Positions 8,698-18,002 of a stretch of 64,000 nt of DNA are shown in pieces. The position numbers and the translations under genes are program-made. Every line of letters begins with the position of its first letter. Within the stretch, counting starts at the first letter, position 1. The stretch covers positions 62,001 through 126,000 of the forward strand of contig NZ_LRVM01000005.1 of assembly GCF_001571775.1 (NCBI RefSeq). The letters run 5' to 3'. The notes under the pieces are model-generated. The model was not told the DNA's origin and did not search any database. It saw only the letters and a list, made by a program, of their open reading frames with translations. Source of the DNA: Anaerotignum neopropionicum. Lineage in GTDB: Bacteria > Bacillota > Clostridia > Lachnospirales > Anaerotignaceae.

Positions 8698-10083
8698 ATG
8701 CTTTCTTTCAACAAAAAAAGCAACTTATTGGAACTTGGACAATATAAGTATAGCTTGCAAAATGTAGAAAAACCCAACCTTTATCGGGATAATTTTAACT
8801 ACGACGAAATTCCCAAATGCACCTTTAATCATCGTTTAGTTCCCATGAATCCACCAAATGAAATTTGGATGACAGATACTACCTTTCGTGATGGGCAGCA
8901 AGCAAGAACGCCCTACACAGTAGAGCAAATTACAACCCTTTACGAAATGCTCAGTCGTTTGGGCGGGCCAAAAGGAAAAATTCGTCAATGCGAGTTCTTC
9001 CTTTACAGCGAAAACGACCGTAAGGCAATTCGTGCCTGTCAGGAGATGGGACTGAAATTTCCCGAAATCACTGGTTGGATTCGTGCCACAAAAGAGGATT
9101 TTAAGTTAGTAAAGGATATGAATCTGCAAGAATGCGGAATTTTGGTAAGCTGTTCCGACTATCACATTTTCAATAAGCTGCACAAAACAAGAGAACAGGC
9201 TTTGCATGATTATTTAGAAATCGTTAAAGCGGCTTTGGATTATGGAATTCGTCCCCGCTGTCATTTTGAGGATGTGACAAGAGCGGACTACTACGGTTTT
9301 GTGGTTCCTTTTGCTACGGAATTGAAAAAACTGATGGACGAATACCAAATTCCCATAAAAATACGTTTTTGTGATACCATGGGCTATGGCGTCCCCTTCC
9401 CAGGCGCAACCCTCCCCAGGAGCGTTGCGGGCATTATTTACGGCATTAATCACTTTGCTCAAATTCCCAACGAATTAATTGAATGGCACGGCCATAACGA
9501 TTTTTATAAAGCGGTAGTAAATGCTACAACGGCATGGCTTTATGGCGCAAGCTCCGTAAACTGCTCCTTGCTTGGAATCGGCGAACGAACGGGCAATACG
9601 CCTTTGGAGGCAATGGTCATTGAATACGCTCAAATGCGTGGTACGCTAGACGGTATGGACCCAACGGTGATTACTGAAATCGCTGAATATTATGAATCTG
9701 ATCTGGGCTACCAAATCCCTGACAGAACACCTTTCGTAGGCAGAGATTTTAACGTAACCCGCGCGGGAATTCATGCGGACGGTATGGCGAAGGATGAAGA
9801 AATTTATAATATTTTCAATACTGCAAAGATATTAAACCGCCCCATTGGCGTTGAAATCAATAAAAACTCTGGTTCTGCCGGCATTGCTTACTGGCTGAAC
9901 CAATACCTTGGCTTAAAGGACGAGAAAATAATTCACAAAAACTCTCCCGAGGCAACGATTCTGCTAAATTGGGTGGACAGTCTGTATGAAGACGGGCGCG
10001 TTACCTTCATCAGCAAAGAAGAATTAATTGAAGCAATGAAAACCCTGACACCTCATCTATTCGCACTGAAAAAGAAAAAATAA
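8698..10083 (+). CDS. Re-type citrate synthase (isopropylmalate/homocitrate synthase family)
   Basis: HMGL-like TIM-barrel acyltransferase of 461 residues that most likely makes citrate from acetyl-CoA and oxaloacetate with Re stereochemistry, as known for the Clostridium kluyveri enzyme. The metal and substrate motif TDTTFRDGQQAR is at residues 59-70, and EWHGHNDF carries metal-binding His residues. RAGIHADG resembles the C-terminal region of this clade. The ATG at 8698 follows AGGGGGGAT; an upstream ATG would have no ribosome site. Aconitase and isocitrate dehydrogenase follow directly, which supports citrate over homocitrate or isopropylmalate. No Si-type citrate synthase is seen in the window. 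Homocitrate synthase is the main alternative. Confidence 0.85.
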   Translation: MLSFNKKSNLLELGQYKYSLQNVEKPNLYRDNFNYDEIPKCTFNHRLVPMNPPNEIWMTDTTFRDGQQARTPYTVEQITTLYEMLSRLGGPKGKIRQCEFFLYSENDRKAIRACQEMGLKFPEITGWIRATKEDFKLVKDMNLQECGILVSCSDYHIFNKLHKTREQALHDYLEIVKAALDYGIRPRCHFEDVTRADYYGFVVPFATELKKLMDEYQIPIKIRFCDTMGYGVPFPGATLPRSVAGIIYGINHFAQIPNELIEWHGHNDFYKAVVNATTAWLYGASSVNCSLLGIGERTGNTPLEAMVIEYAQMRGTLDGMDPTVITEIAEYYESDLGYQIPDRTPFVGRDFNVTRAGIHADGMAKDEEIYNIFNTAKILNRPIGVEINKNSGSAGIAYWLNQYLGLKDEKIIHKNSPEATILLNWVDSLYEDGRVTFISKEELIEAMKTLTPHLFALKKKK

Positions 10084-10098
10084 GGAGGAACCAAGTAC

Positions 10099-12027
10099 AT
10101 GAACCTTACAGAAAAACTTATCAGCAGCCATCTGATTAGCGGAAATATGATCGCCGGCAAGGAAATTGCCATCAAAATTGATCAGACTTTAACCCAGGAT
10201 TCCACCGGAACCATGGCATATTTGCAATTTGAAGCAATGGGCATTCCCCGCGTAAAAACAGAGCGTTCCGTTGCTTATATTGACCATAATACACTGCAAA
10301 CAGGCTTTGAAAATGCTGATGACCATAAATATATCCAAACAGTAGCAAAAAAACATGGAATTTATTTTTCCAAACCCGGAAACGGCATCTGTCATCAAGT
10401 GCATTTGGAGCGTTTTGGCAAACCTGGCAAGACCCTTTTAGGCTCCGACAGCCATACACCCACAGGCGGTGGTATCGGTATGCTTGCTATTGGTGCCGGC
10501 GGTCTTGACGTTGCCGTTGCCATGGGCGGCGGCGCCTATTTTCTGGCGATGCCTAAGGTTTGCCGTGTCAATTTAACTGGTTCCTTACAACCTTGGGTAA
10601 CGGCTAAGGATGTTATTTTGGAGGTACTTCGTATTCTTTCCGTAAAAGGCGGCGTTGGCAAGGTTATGGAATACAGCGGCAAAGGTGTAAAAAGCTTGAG
10701 CGTTCCCCAAAGGGCAACCATCACAAACATGGGTGCAGAGCTGGGCGCAACCACCTCTGTTTTTCCCAGTGATGAGGTTACAAAGACTTTCTTGGAAGCG
10801 CAGAATCGAGGAGAGGATTGGATTGAGCTTTCCGCTGATGCTGACGCTACATATGACGAGGAAATCACCATTGATTTAAGCCAAATCGTTCCCTTGGTTG
10901 CCTGTCCTCATAGCCCTGACAATATTAAAAAGGTAAAGGAAATTCAAGGCTTGGCAGTGGATCAGGTTGCCATTGGCAGCTGCACCAACTCCTCCTATAC
11001 GGATATGATGACCGTTGCGGCTTTACTGAAGGACAAGACCGTTGACCCTAACGTAAGCTTGGTGATTGCCCCCGGCTCCAAGCAGGTTATGAATATGCTG
11101 GCGGCAAATGGCGCCCTTTCGGATATTATTTCTGCAGGTGCGCGTATTTTGGAATGCGGCTGCGGCCCTTGCATTGGCATGGGGCAATCTCCCGCAACCA
11201 ACGCCGTTTCCTTAAGAACCATCAATCGTAATTTTGAAGGCAGAAGCGGTACAAAATCCGCCCAAGTTTACATCGTAAGCCCCGAAACTGCCGTTGCCAG
11301 CGCCCTTAGCGGCAAGCTGACAGATCCCCATACTCTAGGTGAAGCGCCTTTGGTTTCCATGCCTGCTCATTTTATGGTGAATGATAACCTAATTATTCCG
11401 CCTGCCCCAGAAGGAGAAACTGTAAATGTGGTAAGGGGACCAAATATTCAGCCCTTCCCTAAAAATACAAAAGTGCCTAAAGATGTTGACGGCGGCGCAT
11501 TGATTAAAGTGACGGATAATATCACCACTGATCATATCATGCCCTCCAATGCGAAGCTGCTTCCTTATCGCTCCAATGTGCCTTATTTGGCGGATTATTG
11601 CTTAACTCCTTGTGACCCTAAATTCCCTGCTCGTGCAAAGGCAGCAGGAGGCGGCTTCATTATTGCAGGGCAAAACTACGGCCAGGGCAGCAGCCGTGAG
11701 CATGCGGCTTTAGCTCCCCTACAGCTGGGTATCAAGGCTGTTCTTGCAAAATCCTTTGCCAGGATTCATATGGCAAACCTGATTAACAACGGCATTTTAC
11801 CTTTGGTTTTCGTAAACGAATGGGATTACGATTCCATTCGCCTGGGTGATGAATTTTCAATCAAGTATGCGGCAGACCAAATCAAGAGTGCCGTTAACGG
11901 TCAAGATGTAATCGTAACACATTTGCGCACAGGTGCAGAAATTCCTACACGCTTGAATATTTCCGAAAGACAGAGAGATATTCTCTTAGCAGGCGGTTTG
12001 TTAAACTATACAAAAGCATCCAACTAA
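10099..12027 (+). CDS. acnA: Aconitate hydratase
   Basis: Aconitase of the shorter bacterial/mitochondrial-like form, 642 residues, isomerising citrate to isocitrate with a [4Fe-4S] cluster. Cluster Cys candidates are in GSCTNSSYTDM and in CGCGPCIG. The GSDSHTPTGGG and GQNYGQGSSREHAAL (C-terminal swivel domain) signatures are present. Its start follows TAAGGAGG, so the ribosome site overlaps the stop of the citrate synthase gene, 15 bp away. The pair is clearly co-transcribed. Gene symbol by function; it may not be orthologous to E. coli acnA. Confidence 0.93.
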   Translation: MNLTEKLISSHLISGNMIAGKEIAIKIDQTLTQDSTGTMAYLQFEAMGIPRVKTERSVAYIDHNTLQTGFENADDHKYIQTVAKKHGIYFSKPGNGICHQVHLERFGKPGKTLLGSDSHTPTGGGIGMLAIGAGGLDVAVAMGGGAYFLAMPKVCRVNLTGSLQPWVTAKDVILEVLRILSVKGGVGKVMEYSGKGVKSLSVPQRATITNMGAELGATTSVFPSDEVTKTFLEAQNRGEDWIELSADADATYDEEITIDLSQIVPLVACPHSPDNIKKVKEIQGLAVDQVAIGSCTNSSYTDMMTVAALLKDKTVDPNVSLVIAPGSKQVMNMLAANGALSDIISAGARILECGCGPCIGMGQSPATNAVSLRTINRNFEGRSGTKSAQVYIVSPETAVASALSGKLTDPHTLGEAPLVSMPAHFMVNDNLIIPPAPEGETVNVVRGPNIQPFPKNTKVPKDVDGGALIKVTDNITTDHIMPSNAKLLPYRSNVPYLADYCLTPCDPKFPARAKAAGGGFIIAGQNYGQGSSREHAALAPLQLGIKAVLAKSFARIHMANLINNGILPLVFVNEWDYDSIRLGDEFSIKYAADQIKSAVNGQDVIVTHLRTGAEIPTRLNISERQRDILLAGGLLNYTKASN

Positions 12028-12038
12028 TAAAAACCTTA

Positions 12039-12103
12039 TTTTTTAGCATACAAGCAATGCGATTCAGTCGGCGCTTTCCGGCTGTATACGCTTGCCTAAA
12101 AAA
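12039..12103 (+). other. Imperfect extended hairpin between acnA and icd
   Basis: TTTTTTAG (12039-12046) pairs with CTAAAAAA (12096-12103). Inside are GCAA/TTGC, GCG/CGC and AGTCGG/CCGGCT pairings with bulges. It may stabilise or process the operon transcript, or reduce read-through into icd. No T-run directly follows the stem. Confidence 0.45.
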
Positions 12104-12158
12104 CGATTTTAGAAGTCTATGAATCTTTAATTGGTTAATATTCCAGGAGGAAATAAAA

Positions 12159-13157
12159 ATGGCATATCATGTAACTTTAATTCCCGGAGATGGCAGTGGC
12201 CCCGAGGTAATTGCAGCAGCAAGAAAAGTTGTAGAGGCAACAGGGGTTGACATACAATGGGAAGAGGCCCAAGCAGGCGCAGCGATGATTGAAAAATATG
12301 GTACACCCCTGCCCGATGAAACAATTGCATCCATTCGTAAAACAGGCGTAGCCTTAAAAGGACCTATCACCACTCCCGTTGGTACAGGCTTTCGCAGTGT
12401 AAACGTTGCACTGCGTAAAACCTTTGATTTATATGCAAACGTTCGCCCTGCAAAAACCTATCCCGGCGTTATTTCAAAGTTTGAAAATATTGATTTGGTT
12501 ATCGTTCGGGAAAATACCGAGGACCTTTATGCCGGTATTGAACGCATGGTAGATGAAAACACCGCTGAAAGCATAAAACTTTTTACGAGAAAAGGATGCG
12601 AACGTATTATTCGCTATGCCTTTGACTATGCCGTAAGAGAAGGCAGAAAAAAGGTAACCGCTGTGCATAAGGCAAATATTATGAAATGTACCGATGGCAT
12701 GTTTCTTGATATTGCCCGGGAAATTGCCAAGGAATATCCGCAGATTCAGTTTAATGACAGCATTGTAGATGCTATGTGCATGCGCTTAGTAATGTACCCT
12801 GAGGATTATGATGTATTGGTATGCCCAAATCTTTATGGCGACATTGTTTCCGACCTCTGTGCCGGCTTGGTGGGCGGCCTTGGGCTGACCCCAAGTGCAA
12901 ATATCGGAGTGAATGGCGCAATTTTTGAGCCTATTCATGGCTCTGCGCCTGATATTGCAGGGCAACACAAAATCAATCCCACAGCAGCAATTCTTTCTGC
13001 GTCCTTAATGCTTGCCCATCTAGGCGAAGGAAAGGCTGCAGCAAGCATAGAAAAGGCAGTTGAAAGGGTAATTGGCGAGGGCAAAATCCTTACCCAAGAT
13101 ATGGGCGGCACTGCTTCCACAGAGGAGTTTGCCGAAGCAATTATCACCGCTTTATAA
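12159..13157 (+). CDS. icd: NAD-dependent isocitrate dehydrogenase
   Basis: Oxidative decarboxylation of isocitrate to 2-oxoglutarate, 332 residues, isocitrate/isopropylmalate dehydrogenase family. Visible are the substrate region [25 protein letters not shown], the catalytic KANIMK and the Asp-rich metal segment around [16 protein letters not shown]. The cofactor loop reads HGSAPDIAG, with Asp-Ile where NADP enzymes have Lys-Tyr, so NAD is the likely cofactor. AGGAGG precedes the ATG. Third gene of the operon, 131 bp after acnA. With no other oxidative TCA enzymes in view, the module most likely supplies 2-oxoglutarate for glutamate. Confidence 0.92.
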   Translation: MAYHVTLIPGDGSGPEVIAAARKVVEATGVDIQWEEAQAGAAMIEKYGTPLPDETIASIRKTGVALKGPITTPVGTGFRSVNVALRKTFDLYANVRPAKTYPGVISKFENIDLVIVRENTEDLYAGIERMVDENTAESIKLFTRKGCERIIRYAFDYAVREGRKKVTAVHKANIMKCTDGMFLDIAREIAKEYPQIQFNDSIVDAMCMRLVMYPEDYDVLVCPNLYGDIVSDLCAGLVGGLGLTPSANIGVNGAIFEPIHGSAPDIAGQHKINPTAAILSASLMLAHLGEGKAAASIEKAVERVIGEGKILTQDMGGTASTEEFAEAIITAL

Positions 13158-13183
13158 AAAATTATTTTTATTAATCAACTTTA

Positions 13184-13222
13184 AAAGCTCGTACTTCATT
13201 TTCGAAGTACGAGCTTTCTTTT
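13184..13222 (+). terminator. Terminator after icd, possibly bidirectional
   Basis: AAAGCTCGTACTTC (13184-13197) pairs perfectly with GAAGTACGAGCTTT (13204-13217) over a 6-base loop and is followed by CTTTT. The A-run on the other side allows it to serve the convergent SLH-CAP gene too. Confidence 0.9.
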
Positions 13223-13243
13223 ACCTATGAATTTTCTGCTTTT

Positions 13244-14815
13244 TTAATTGTTCACCACAGTACCACCACAAAAATCAACGGTAACATAAAGATACTTCCC
13301 TCGTTGTATTACACCAATGCCAACGGAATCCGCCGTTGGATCTAGCAAACTTCGAAATTGAGCCGCTGTTCTGATCCACTGCTGGTACACGTTAGTAACA
13401 TCTCCCATTGGCTTGGCAATGACTTCGGAAGCACTGGTAAAAGAAATTTTCTCAGCCAGAATTCTGGTAAACGGACTACTTCCATCGCTTCCCGTATAGC
13501 TAAAATAATCTTTTCCTACCATATCAGTGCTATGGGCTAATGCAACCTTCGAAAGCTTTTCAACCTCCGTCAAAAGAGGTAGCCCCTGCTCCTTGCGCTT
13601 TACCTGAATTAAATCAAGCAATTCCAACTCTACGACTTTACGCTCTGCAACTGTCAAACCACTACGCACATTGTTGCCATATGCAAATTCTCTACTCTGT
13701 AGCAAAATACCCCGAATTGTACCCTCATAGTCCAAAGGAAAACTAGCGTAGGTTGTATCCGTCTCAATAATGCCACTATGCTCCACCAGACTGATATAAT
13801 TCATTTGCTTAATATCAGCTGAAGTTCCGTCGCCATCTGTCCCTAAGTAGGAAAAATGCTTTGTCGGTACAAATATTTGTATCACTTTATCATCTTTCAA
13901 AGTTACAAAAAAGTAATTATCGTAGCCTCCCACATAGACATACCGCTTCAGACCAAATACCGTAGTATCGATTCTATCCGGCTGCCCCCAATCCTCCGTT
14001 AGTTGTTTTGAAGTTGTTGCCAAAGACACAGCCTTGTCATTGATATACACTGTTTGATAATCATATTTACTTTTTATGCTATCCCCAGTGGGGATCTGCC
14101 CTTCTTCTACCGGAGCTTCTACAGGTACTTCATTTTCCAGGTTTTCTTCTGTAGTATCCACCGGGTTTTCTTCCACAGGAACATCAATTTTGCTCCCGAA
14201 ACTGAAGTTTTTTTCTGCATAATGATATGCTTTTTCCATGCCAATTACAGCTTCTTGAAACGTTAATGCTCTCATAGGATAAAATTTCCCATCATCGTCC
14301 CCCACTAAAATCCCAGAAAACTTTATTTTATTAATAACTTCAATGGACGGCTTCATTAAATTAGAAATATCGTTAAACGCATATTGCTCAGCCCCTGTTG
14401 TTAAGGTAATGCCCCAAGCGTTTAACATCCTGTTTAGCATAATTGCCAGCTGTTCTCGTGTCAGGCTTTTATTTGGCTCAAACTTTGTTGGCTCTGTTCC
14501 GCTAATAATGCCAGCTTCATACGCCAAAATAACCGATGTATCATCACAATCAGTAAAAGGACTTTTATTTTTCACAGTCAGCTTCTCGCCCTTAGTTTTT
14601 TCATATAAAAGCACTACAATTCTACAAAACTCAAGTCTGGTTATAGTCCTTTTCGCATCCAGAAGATCCTCATCCGTAATCAGTCCCTGATTATATGCCA
14701 ACTCTAAAGAGGCCGTTGCCCATGGCTCCGCGTTTGTTGCCACAGATCCAAAAACTGGAAAGGCAGTGCCCATTATCATAAGCAGCGCCAAAATTACTGT
14801 AATAAGCCGCTTCAC
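13244..14815 (-). CDS. Secreted SLH-domain / CAP-domain protein
   Basis: Exported surface protein of 523 residues. A signal peptide (MKRLITVILALLMIMG..., cleavage near residue 24) precedes two to three S-layer homology modules (about 30-205; motifs ITRLEFCRIVVLLYE, LTREQLAIMLNRML, LTFQEAVIGMEKAY). Next comes an acidic Glu/Pro/Val linker (about 207-245), a CAP-associated middle domain (about 250-385) and a C-terminal CAP/SCP domain (about 395-523; LTEVEKLSKVALAHSTDM). SLH modules normally bind pyruvylated wall polymers; bacterial CAP function is mostly unknown. The start is GTG at 14815, preceded by GAGAGGATG. The leader has unusual overlapping hairpins. It is a single-gene unit between convergent icd and the pct terminator. 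Confidence 0.88.
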   Translation of the reverse strand: MKRLITVILALLMIMGTAFPVFGSVATNAEPWATASLELAYNQGLITDEDLLDAKRTITRLEFCRIVVLLYEKTKGEKLTVKNKSPFTDCDDTSVILAYEAGIISGTEPTKFEPNKSLTREQLAIMLNRMLNAWGITLTTGAEQYAFNDISNLMKPSIEVINKIKFSGILVGDDDGKFYPMRALTFQEAVIGMEKAYHYAEKNFSFGSKIDVPVEENPVDTTEENLENEVPVEAPVEEGQIPTGDSIKSKYDYQTVYINDKAVSLATTSKQLTEDWGQPDRIDTTVFGLKRYVYVGGYDNYFFVTLKDDKVIQIFVPTKHFSYLGTDGDGTSADIKQMNYISLVEHSGIIETDTTYASFPLDYEGTIRGILLQSREFAYGNNVRSGLTVAERKVVELELLDLIQVKRKEQGLPLLTEVEKLSKVALAHSTDMVGKDYFSYTGSDGSSPFTRILAEKISFTSASEVIAKPMGDVTNVYQQWIRTAAQFRSLLDPTADSVGIGVIQRGKYLYVTVDFCGGTVVNN

Positions 14816-15115
14816 GCTATCATCCTCTCTATCTTTTTTTACCGGCCGCCTGGTGGAACCTCAGGCTTTTTCTGCATTACTGAAGCCTGTTTTTGTCTCA
14901 GAAACCAAATATATTCTTTACATTTTTCCGGCATATTATTCCAAAAAACAAAATCACACCTTGTATTCCTGAAAAGCTTGTAGTAGGAAAGAATATCACT
15001 TTAAATTCTAAAACGACAAGGACTTTTTTAGAAACATAAATATTATACCATAATATCAAAAAAACGCAAAAAAAATTCAAAATTTGACGTTTTTTAATCT
15101 TTTTTTCCAATTCAA
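14816..15115. other. Intergenic leader of the SLH-CAP gene
   Basis: Non-coding, AT-rich away from the gene. The proximal part (14848-14889, minus strand) can form two mutually exclusive stems: CAGGCTT/AAGCCTG (complement of 14883-14889 with 14862-14868) and GCCTG/CAGGC (complement of 14862-14866 with 14848-14852). On the plus strand the first stem is followed by TTTTTG and resembles a terminator. No known riboswitch consensus was recognised. Confidence 0.45.
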
Positions 15116-15150
15116 AAACCCCCTGTTTTCTTTCGAAATACAGAGGGTTA
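15116..15150 (-). terminator. Terminator of the lcd-pct operon
   Basis: Read on the minus strand, AACCCTCTGT pairs with ACAGGGGGTT (one G-T pair) across a 13-base loop and ends in TTTTTG. It lies about 30 bp after the pct stop codon. Confidence 0.85.
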
Positions 15151-15177
15151 ATCTTATCTTTAATTAGTCAAGTAGAA

Positions 15178-16752
15178 TCAAGCCTTCATTTCCTTCAGAC
15201 CCATTAAGCCTTCTGCAAACAAAGCAGCATCCATCAATTTGATTTCGCCGTTTGCATCCCTATCAATAATAGGAGTAAACTCCATAACATCAAGAATTTG
15301 TGTTTGCAGGTCAATACCAGGTGCAATTTCAGCCAAATGCATACCGTCTTCTTTCAGTAAGAATACGCATCTTTCCGTAATATAAGTTATCTGCTGCTTG
15401 TTTGCAAGAGAAACATCACCATTAAAAGTAATCTGTTCAACAGATTTAATGAATTTTTTCTGTTTACCTTCCTGTGCAATAATAACTTTGCCATCTTCTA
15501 TTTTTACCTTCAAGCCGCCGGCTGTGAAAGTACCGCAGAAGAATACCTTAGGTGTATTTTGTGTGATATTAATAAAACCGCCGCAACCAGCGATACGAGG
15601 GCCAAATCTGGAAACGTTTATATTGCCTTTTTCATCGCATTCAGCTAGTCCTAAATAGCAAAGATCCAAACCACCGCCATCGTAATAATCGAATTGATAA
15701 CCTTGATCAATAAGCGCATCAGGGTTATAAGAAGCACCAAAGCGAACGCCGCCAGCTGGAACACCACCAATCGCACCACTTTCAGCAGTTAAGGTCATAA
15801 AATCAACGATACCTTCTTCATCTGCAACACTGGCTACATATTCAGGTGCACCAACACCTAAATTAACAGCAACATCTTTTTCTAATTCCATAGCACCACG
15901 ACGACCAATAACTTTCTTTGCGCTCAAAGGAAGGGGCTCTCCTACAACCTCTGGTCTTCTACATTCGCCTGATAATGCTGGGTCATATTCACAGTCTAAA
16001 GATTGTTGATGATCTTCTGGGTCAGCTACAACAATATAGTCAACATAAATTGCCGGAACCTTTACATGACGTGGGTCAAGCGTTCCAGCTTTCACTACTT
16101 TTTCAACTTGAACTACCACGATACCGCCACTATTTTTAACAGCTTGGCACACAGAAGTTCCTTCCAGCGGTGCAACTTCTTTCTCAAACGTAACATTTCC
16201 ACTTTCATCAGCGTAAGTACCACGAATAAGAGCCACATGAATAGGAAAAGCGGGGTAGAATAAATATTCTTGACCCTTAATCTCTACTAATTCAACAATA
16301 TCTTCTTTGGTAATCTCATTAACCTTACCGCCGCCATTTCTTGGGTCGATAAATGTACCTAAACCAACTTTTGTAAATACACCTGGTTTATGAGACGCTA
16401 TATCACGAAACAGATGACACAACGCACCTTGAGATACATTATACGCCTCCATTTTATTTTCTAGCGCCATTTTACCCAAAGCGGGAACCGTTGCCCAGTG
16501 GCCAGCGATGTAGCGTTTTAAAAGACCTTCATGAGCGAAGTGCTCAGCGCCTCTCCCATCTCTGTTGCCTTGAGAACCACAATAAACATAAGTAATGTTT
16601 TTGGGTTCACCTGTTTCCAAAAATCTTTTTTCTACAGCTCTATCAAGAGCTTCAGGGATTCCGTTTCCAACGAAGCCGCTTGTTGTAACTGTATCACCGT
16701 CTTTAATAAGCTTTGCAGCTTCATCAGCGGTAATTATGGGAACCTTTCTCAT
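15178..16752 (-). CDS. pct: Propionate (lactate) CoA-transferase
   Basis: Moves CoA from propionyl-CoA or acetyl-CoA to lactate, starting the acrylate pathway and releasing propionate. The protein is 524 residues, the same length as the C. propionicum enzyme, and the sequence matches my memory of that enzyme almost throughout (start MRKVPIITADEAAKLI). Two family I CoA-transferase halves are visible, and the covalent-intermediate Glu is in TAESG near residue 324. The ATG at 16752 is chosen because GGAGG precedes it; a TTG two codons earlier is less likely. Last gene of the operon, separated from lcdB by a hairpin and followed by a terminator. Confidence 0.95.
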   Translation of the reverse strand: MRKVPIITADEAAKLIKDGDTVTTSGFVGNGIPEALDRAVEKRFLETGEPKNITYVYCGSQGNRDGRGAEHFAHEGLLKRYIAGHWATVPALGKMALENKMEAYNVSQGALCHLFRDIASHKPGVFTKVGLGTFIDPRNGGGKVNEITKEDIVELVEIKGQEYLFYPAFPIHVALIRGTYADESGNVTFEKEVAPLEGTSVCQAVKNSGGIVVVQVEKVVKAGTLDPRHVKVPAIYVDYIVVADPEDHQQSLDCEYDPALSGECRRPEVVGEPLPLSAKKVIGRRGAMELEKDVAVNLGVGAPEYVASVADEEGIVDFMTLTAESGAIGGVPAGGVRFGASYNPDALIDQGYQFDYYDGGGLDLCYLGLAECDEKGNINVSRFGPRIAGCGGFINITQNTPKVFFCGTFTAGGLKVKIEDGKVIIAQEGKQKKFIKSVEQITFNGDVSLANKQQITYITERCVFLLKEDGMHLAEIAPGIDLQTQILDVMEFTPIIDRDANGEIKLMDAALFAEGLMGLKEMKA

Positions 16753-16800
16753 CGTCAAAAATCCTCCTAAATCTTAATCTATTTTGTATTTTTGCTTATC

Positions 16801-16838
16801 ACAATACACTGGCGCAGTCACCCACCCCAGTGTATTGT
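16801..16838 (-). other. Intercistronic 12-bp perfect hairpin between lcdB and pct
   Basis: ACAATACACTGG (16801-16812) and CCAGTGTATTGT (16827-16838) form an uninterrupted 12-bp stem with a 14-base loop. On the transcribed strand no U-run follows. It probably acts as an RNA-processing or stabilising element that lets lcdCAB and pct reach different mRNA levels. Confidence 0.7.
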
Positions 16839-16861
16839 ATTTACAGCAATCGTATGTTCAA

Positions 16862-17986
16862 TTACAGCATTTCTACGAAGGACTGCAATCTTGTCTTAAC
16901 CTGCTCAAAGGAAGAAACTTCCTGGTCAACTTCAATCATCAGACTCTTAATGCCTTTTTCTTCGAATTCTCTGTACATTACAGGGTAATCCCATTCTTCA
17001 GGATCACAGAACTTCATCATTGCAACAATAATAGCATCTGCGCCTGTCTGAATTGTTTTGTTGATCAACATCTTGCCGCGGCCTTTCTTTGTATCGGTAG
17101 CAACGGAGCAACCATACATTTGCTGCCAAGACTTAGCCAATCTGTAAAGAGGTCCCTCTTGGCCATCAAGAACATCAACACGAATTTGTCTGGATTCTTG
17201 AGCCAAATCGTCATCAACAATTGCAATTTTAAATTCGTTGAAGATATCAAGCAGTTCGTTGGGCTCAAGCAAGATGCCAGTAACAACAACCTTCTTGCCA
17301 TCCCAAGGCTGCGCAGGAGTAGCCTTAACTTCAGCAATGAGCTCTTTCACAAGTGCTGTGTGTTTTTCTTTCAGCATAAACTGTCTTGCTTTGAATACAG
17401 CATGACGGCTTACAGCGTCGATTACCTGAGGGTATTCAGCAGCAACCTGTACAAATTCACGCATAACTGCTCTATTTTCGTTGTAAACAACGATAGAATT
17501 TTCCAATGCACCATTTGTAATTTTTACACCCAAATTAGCTTCCAACTGGGTCTTTATCAATTCATATTCTGTAACTAAGAACTGATTAGCTGCTTCCAGG
17601 CCTCTGTTTTGAGGATGTGTAAATACAATTACAGGGGATGTGCCTTTCCATTTCTGGCTCAAGCATTTCAATGTATCACAAGGTACAGAGAAAATAACTG
17701 TTGCAAGGTCATCATAAGCGCCTTCACACTGCAACTCCATAACCTGCTGCATAATTGAACAAGCAAATGCAGGAAGGTATGTACGAGCTTTGGAAATTGA
17801 TTTGCCCTGTGCACCCCAGATGCCCATAGGCAGGTAACCTGTTGCGTGTACCAATTCTTCAGGAGCATAAATAGGCATAATGCCTACAGCGCCCTTGCCT
17901 GTTTCAGCTTTATAATCATCCATTGCTTTTTTAGGATTTGCCGCAATGTCTTTTAATTGGGATAAAATAGCTTCTACTTTACTCAT
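16862..17986 (-). CDS. lcdB: Lactoyl-CoA dehydratase subunit beta
   Basis: One of the two [4Fe-4S] subunits of the radical (R)-2-hydroxyacyl-CoA dehydratase that converts lactoyl-CoA to acryloyl-CoA. It has 374 residues and belongs to the HgdB/FldC family. Start MSKVEAILSQLKDIAANP; cluster Cys candidates are in the LPAFACSIMQQVMELQ and FSVPCDTLK segments. GGAGGAG precedes the ATG, 16 bp after lcdA. Assignment to lactate rather than 2-hydroxyglutarate or phenyllactate rests on the match I recall to the C. propionicum protein and on pct downstream. Confidence 0.92.
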   Translation of the reverse strand: MSKVEAILSQLKDIAANPKKAMDDYKAETGKGAVGIMPIYAPEELVHATGYLPMGIWGAQGKSISKARTYLPAFACSIMQQVMELQCEGAYDDLATVIFSVPCDTLKCLSQKWKGTSPVIVFTHPQNRGLEAANQFLVTEYELIKTQLEANLGVKITNGALENSIVVYNENRAVMREFVQVAAEYPQVIDAVSRHAVFKARQFMLKEKHTALVKELIAEVKATPAQPWDGKKVVVTGILLEPNELLDIFNEFKIAIVDDDLAQESRQIRVDVLDGQEGPLYRLAKSWQQMYGCSVATDTKKGRGKMLINKTIQTGADAIIVAMMKFCDPEEWDYPVMYREFEEKGIKSLMIEVDQEVSSFEQVKTRLQSFVEML

Positions 17987-18002
17987 CGTTTTCTCCTCCT
18001 TA

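Noticed and set aside
14898-15110. 70-codon minus-strand frame between pct and the SLH-CAP gene
   Set aside because: No ribosome site and AT-driven composition; it overlaps leader structures.
16784-17578. 264-codon plus-strand frame opposite lcdB
   Set aside because: It is the antisense shadow of lcdB, whose protein is well recognised; no ribosome site or family match.
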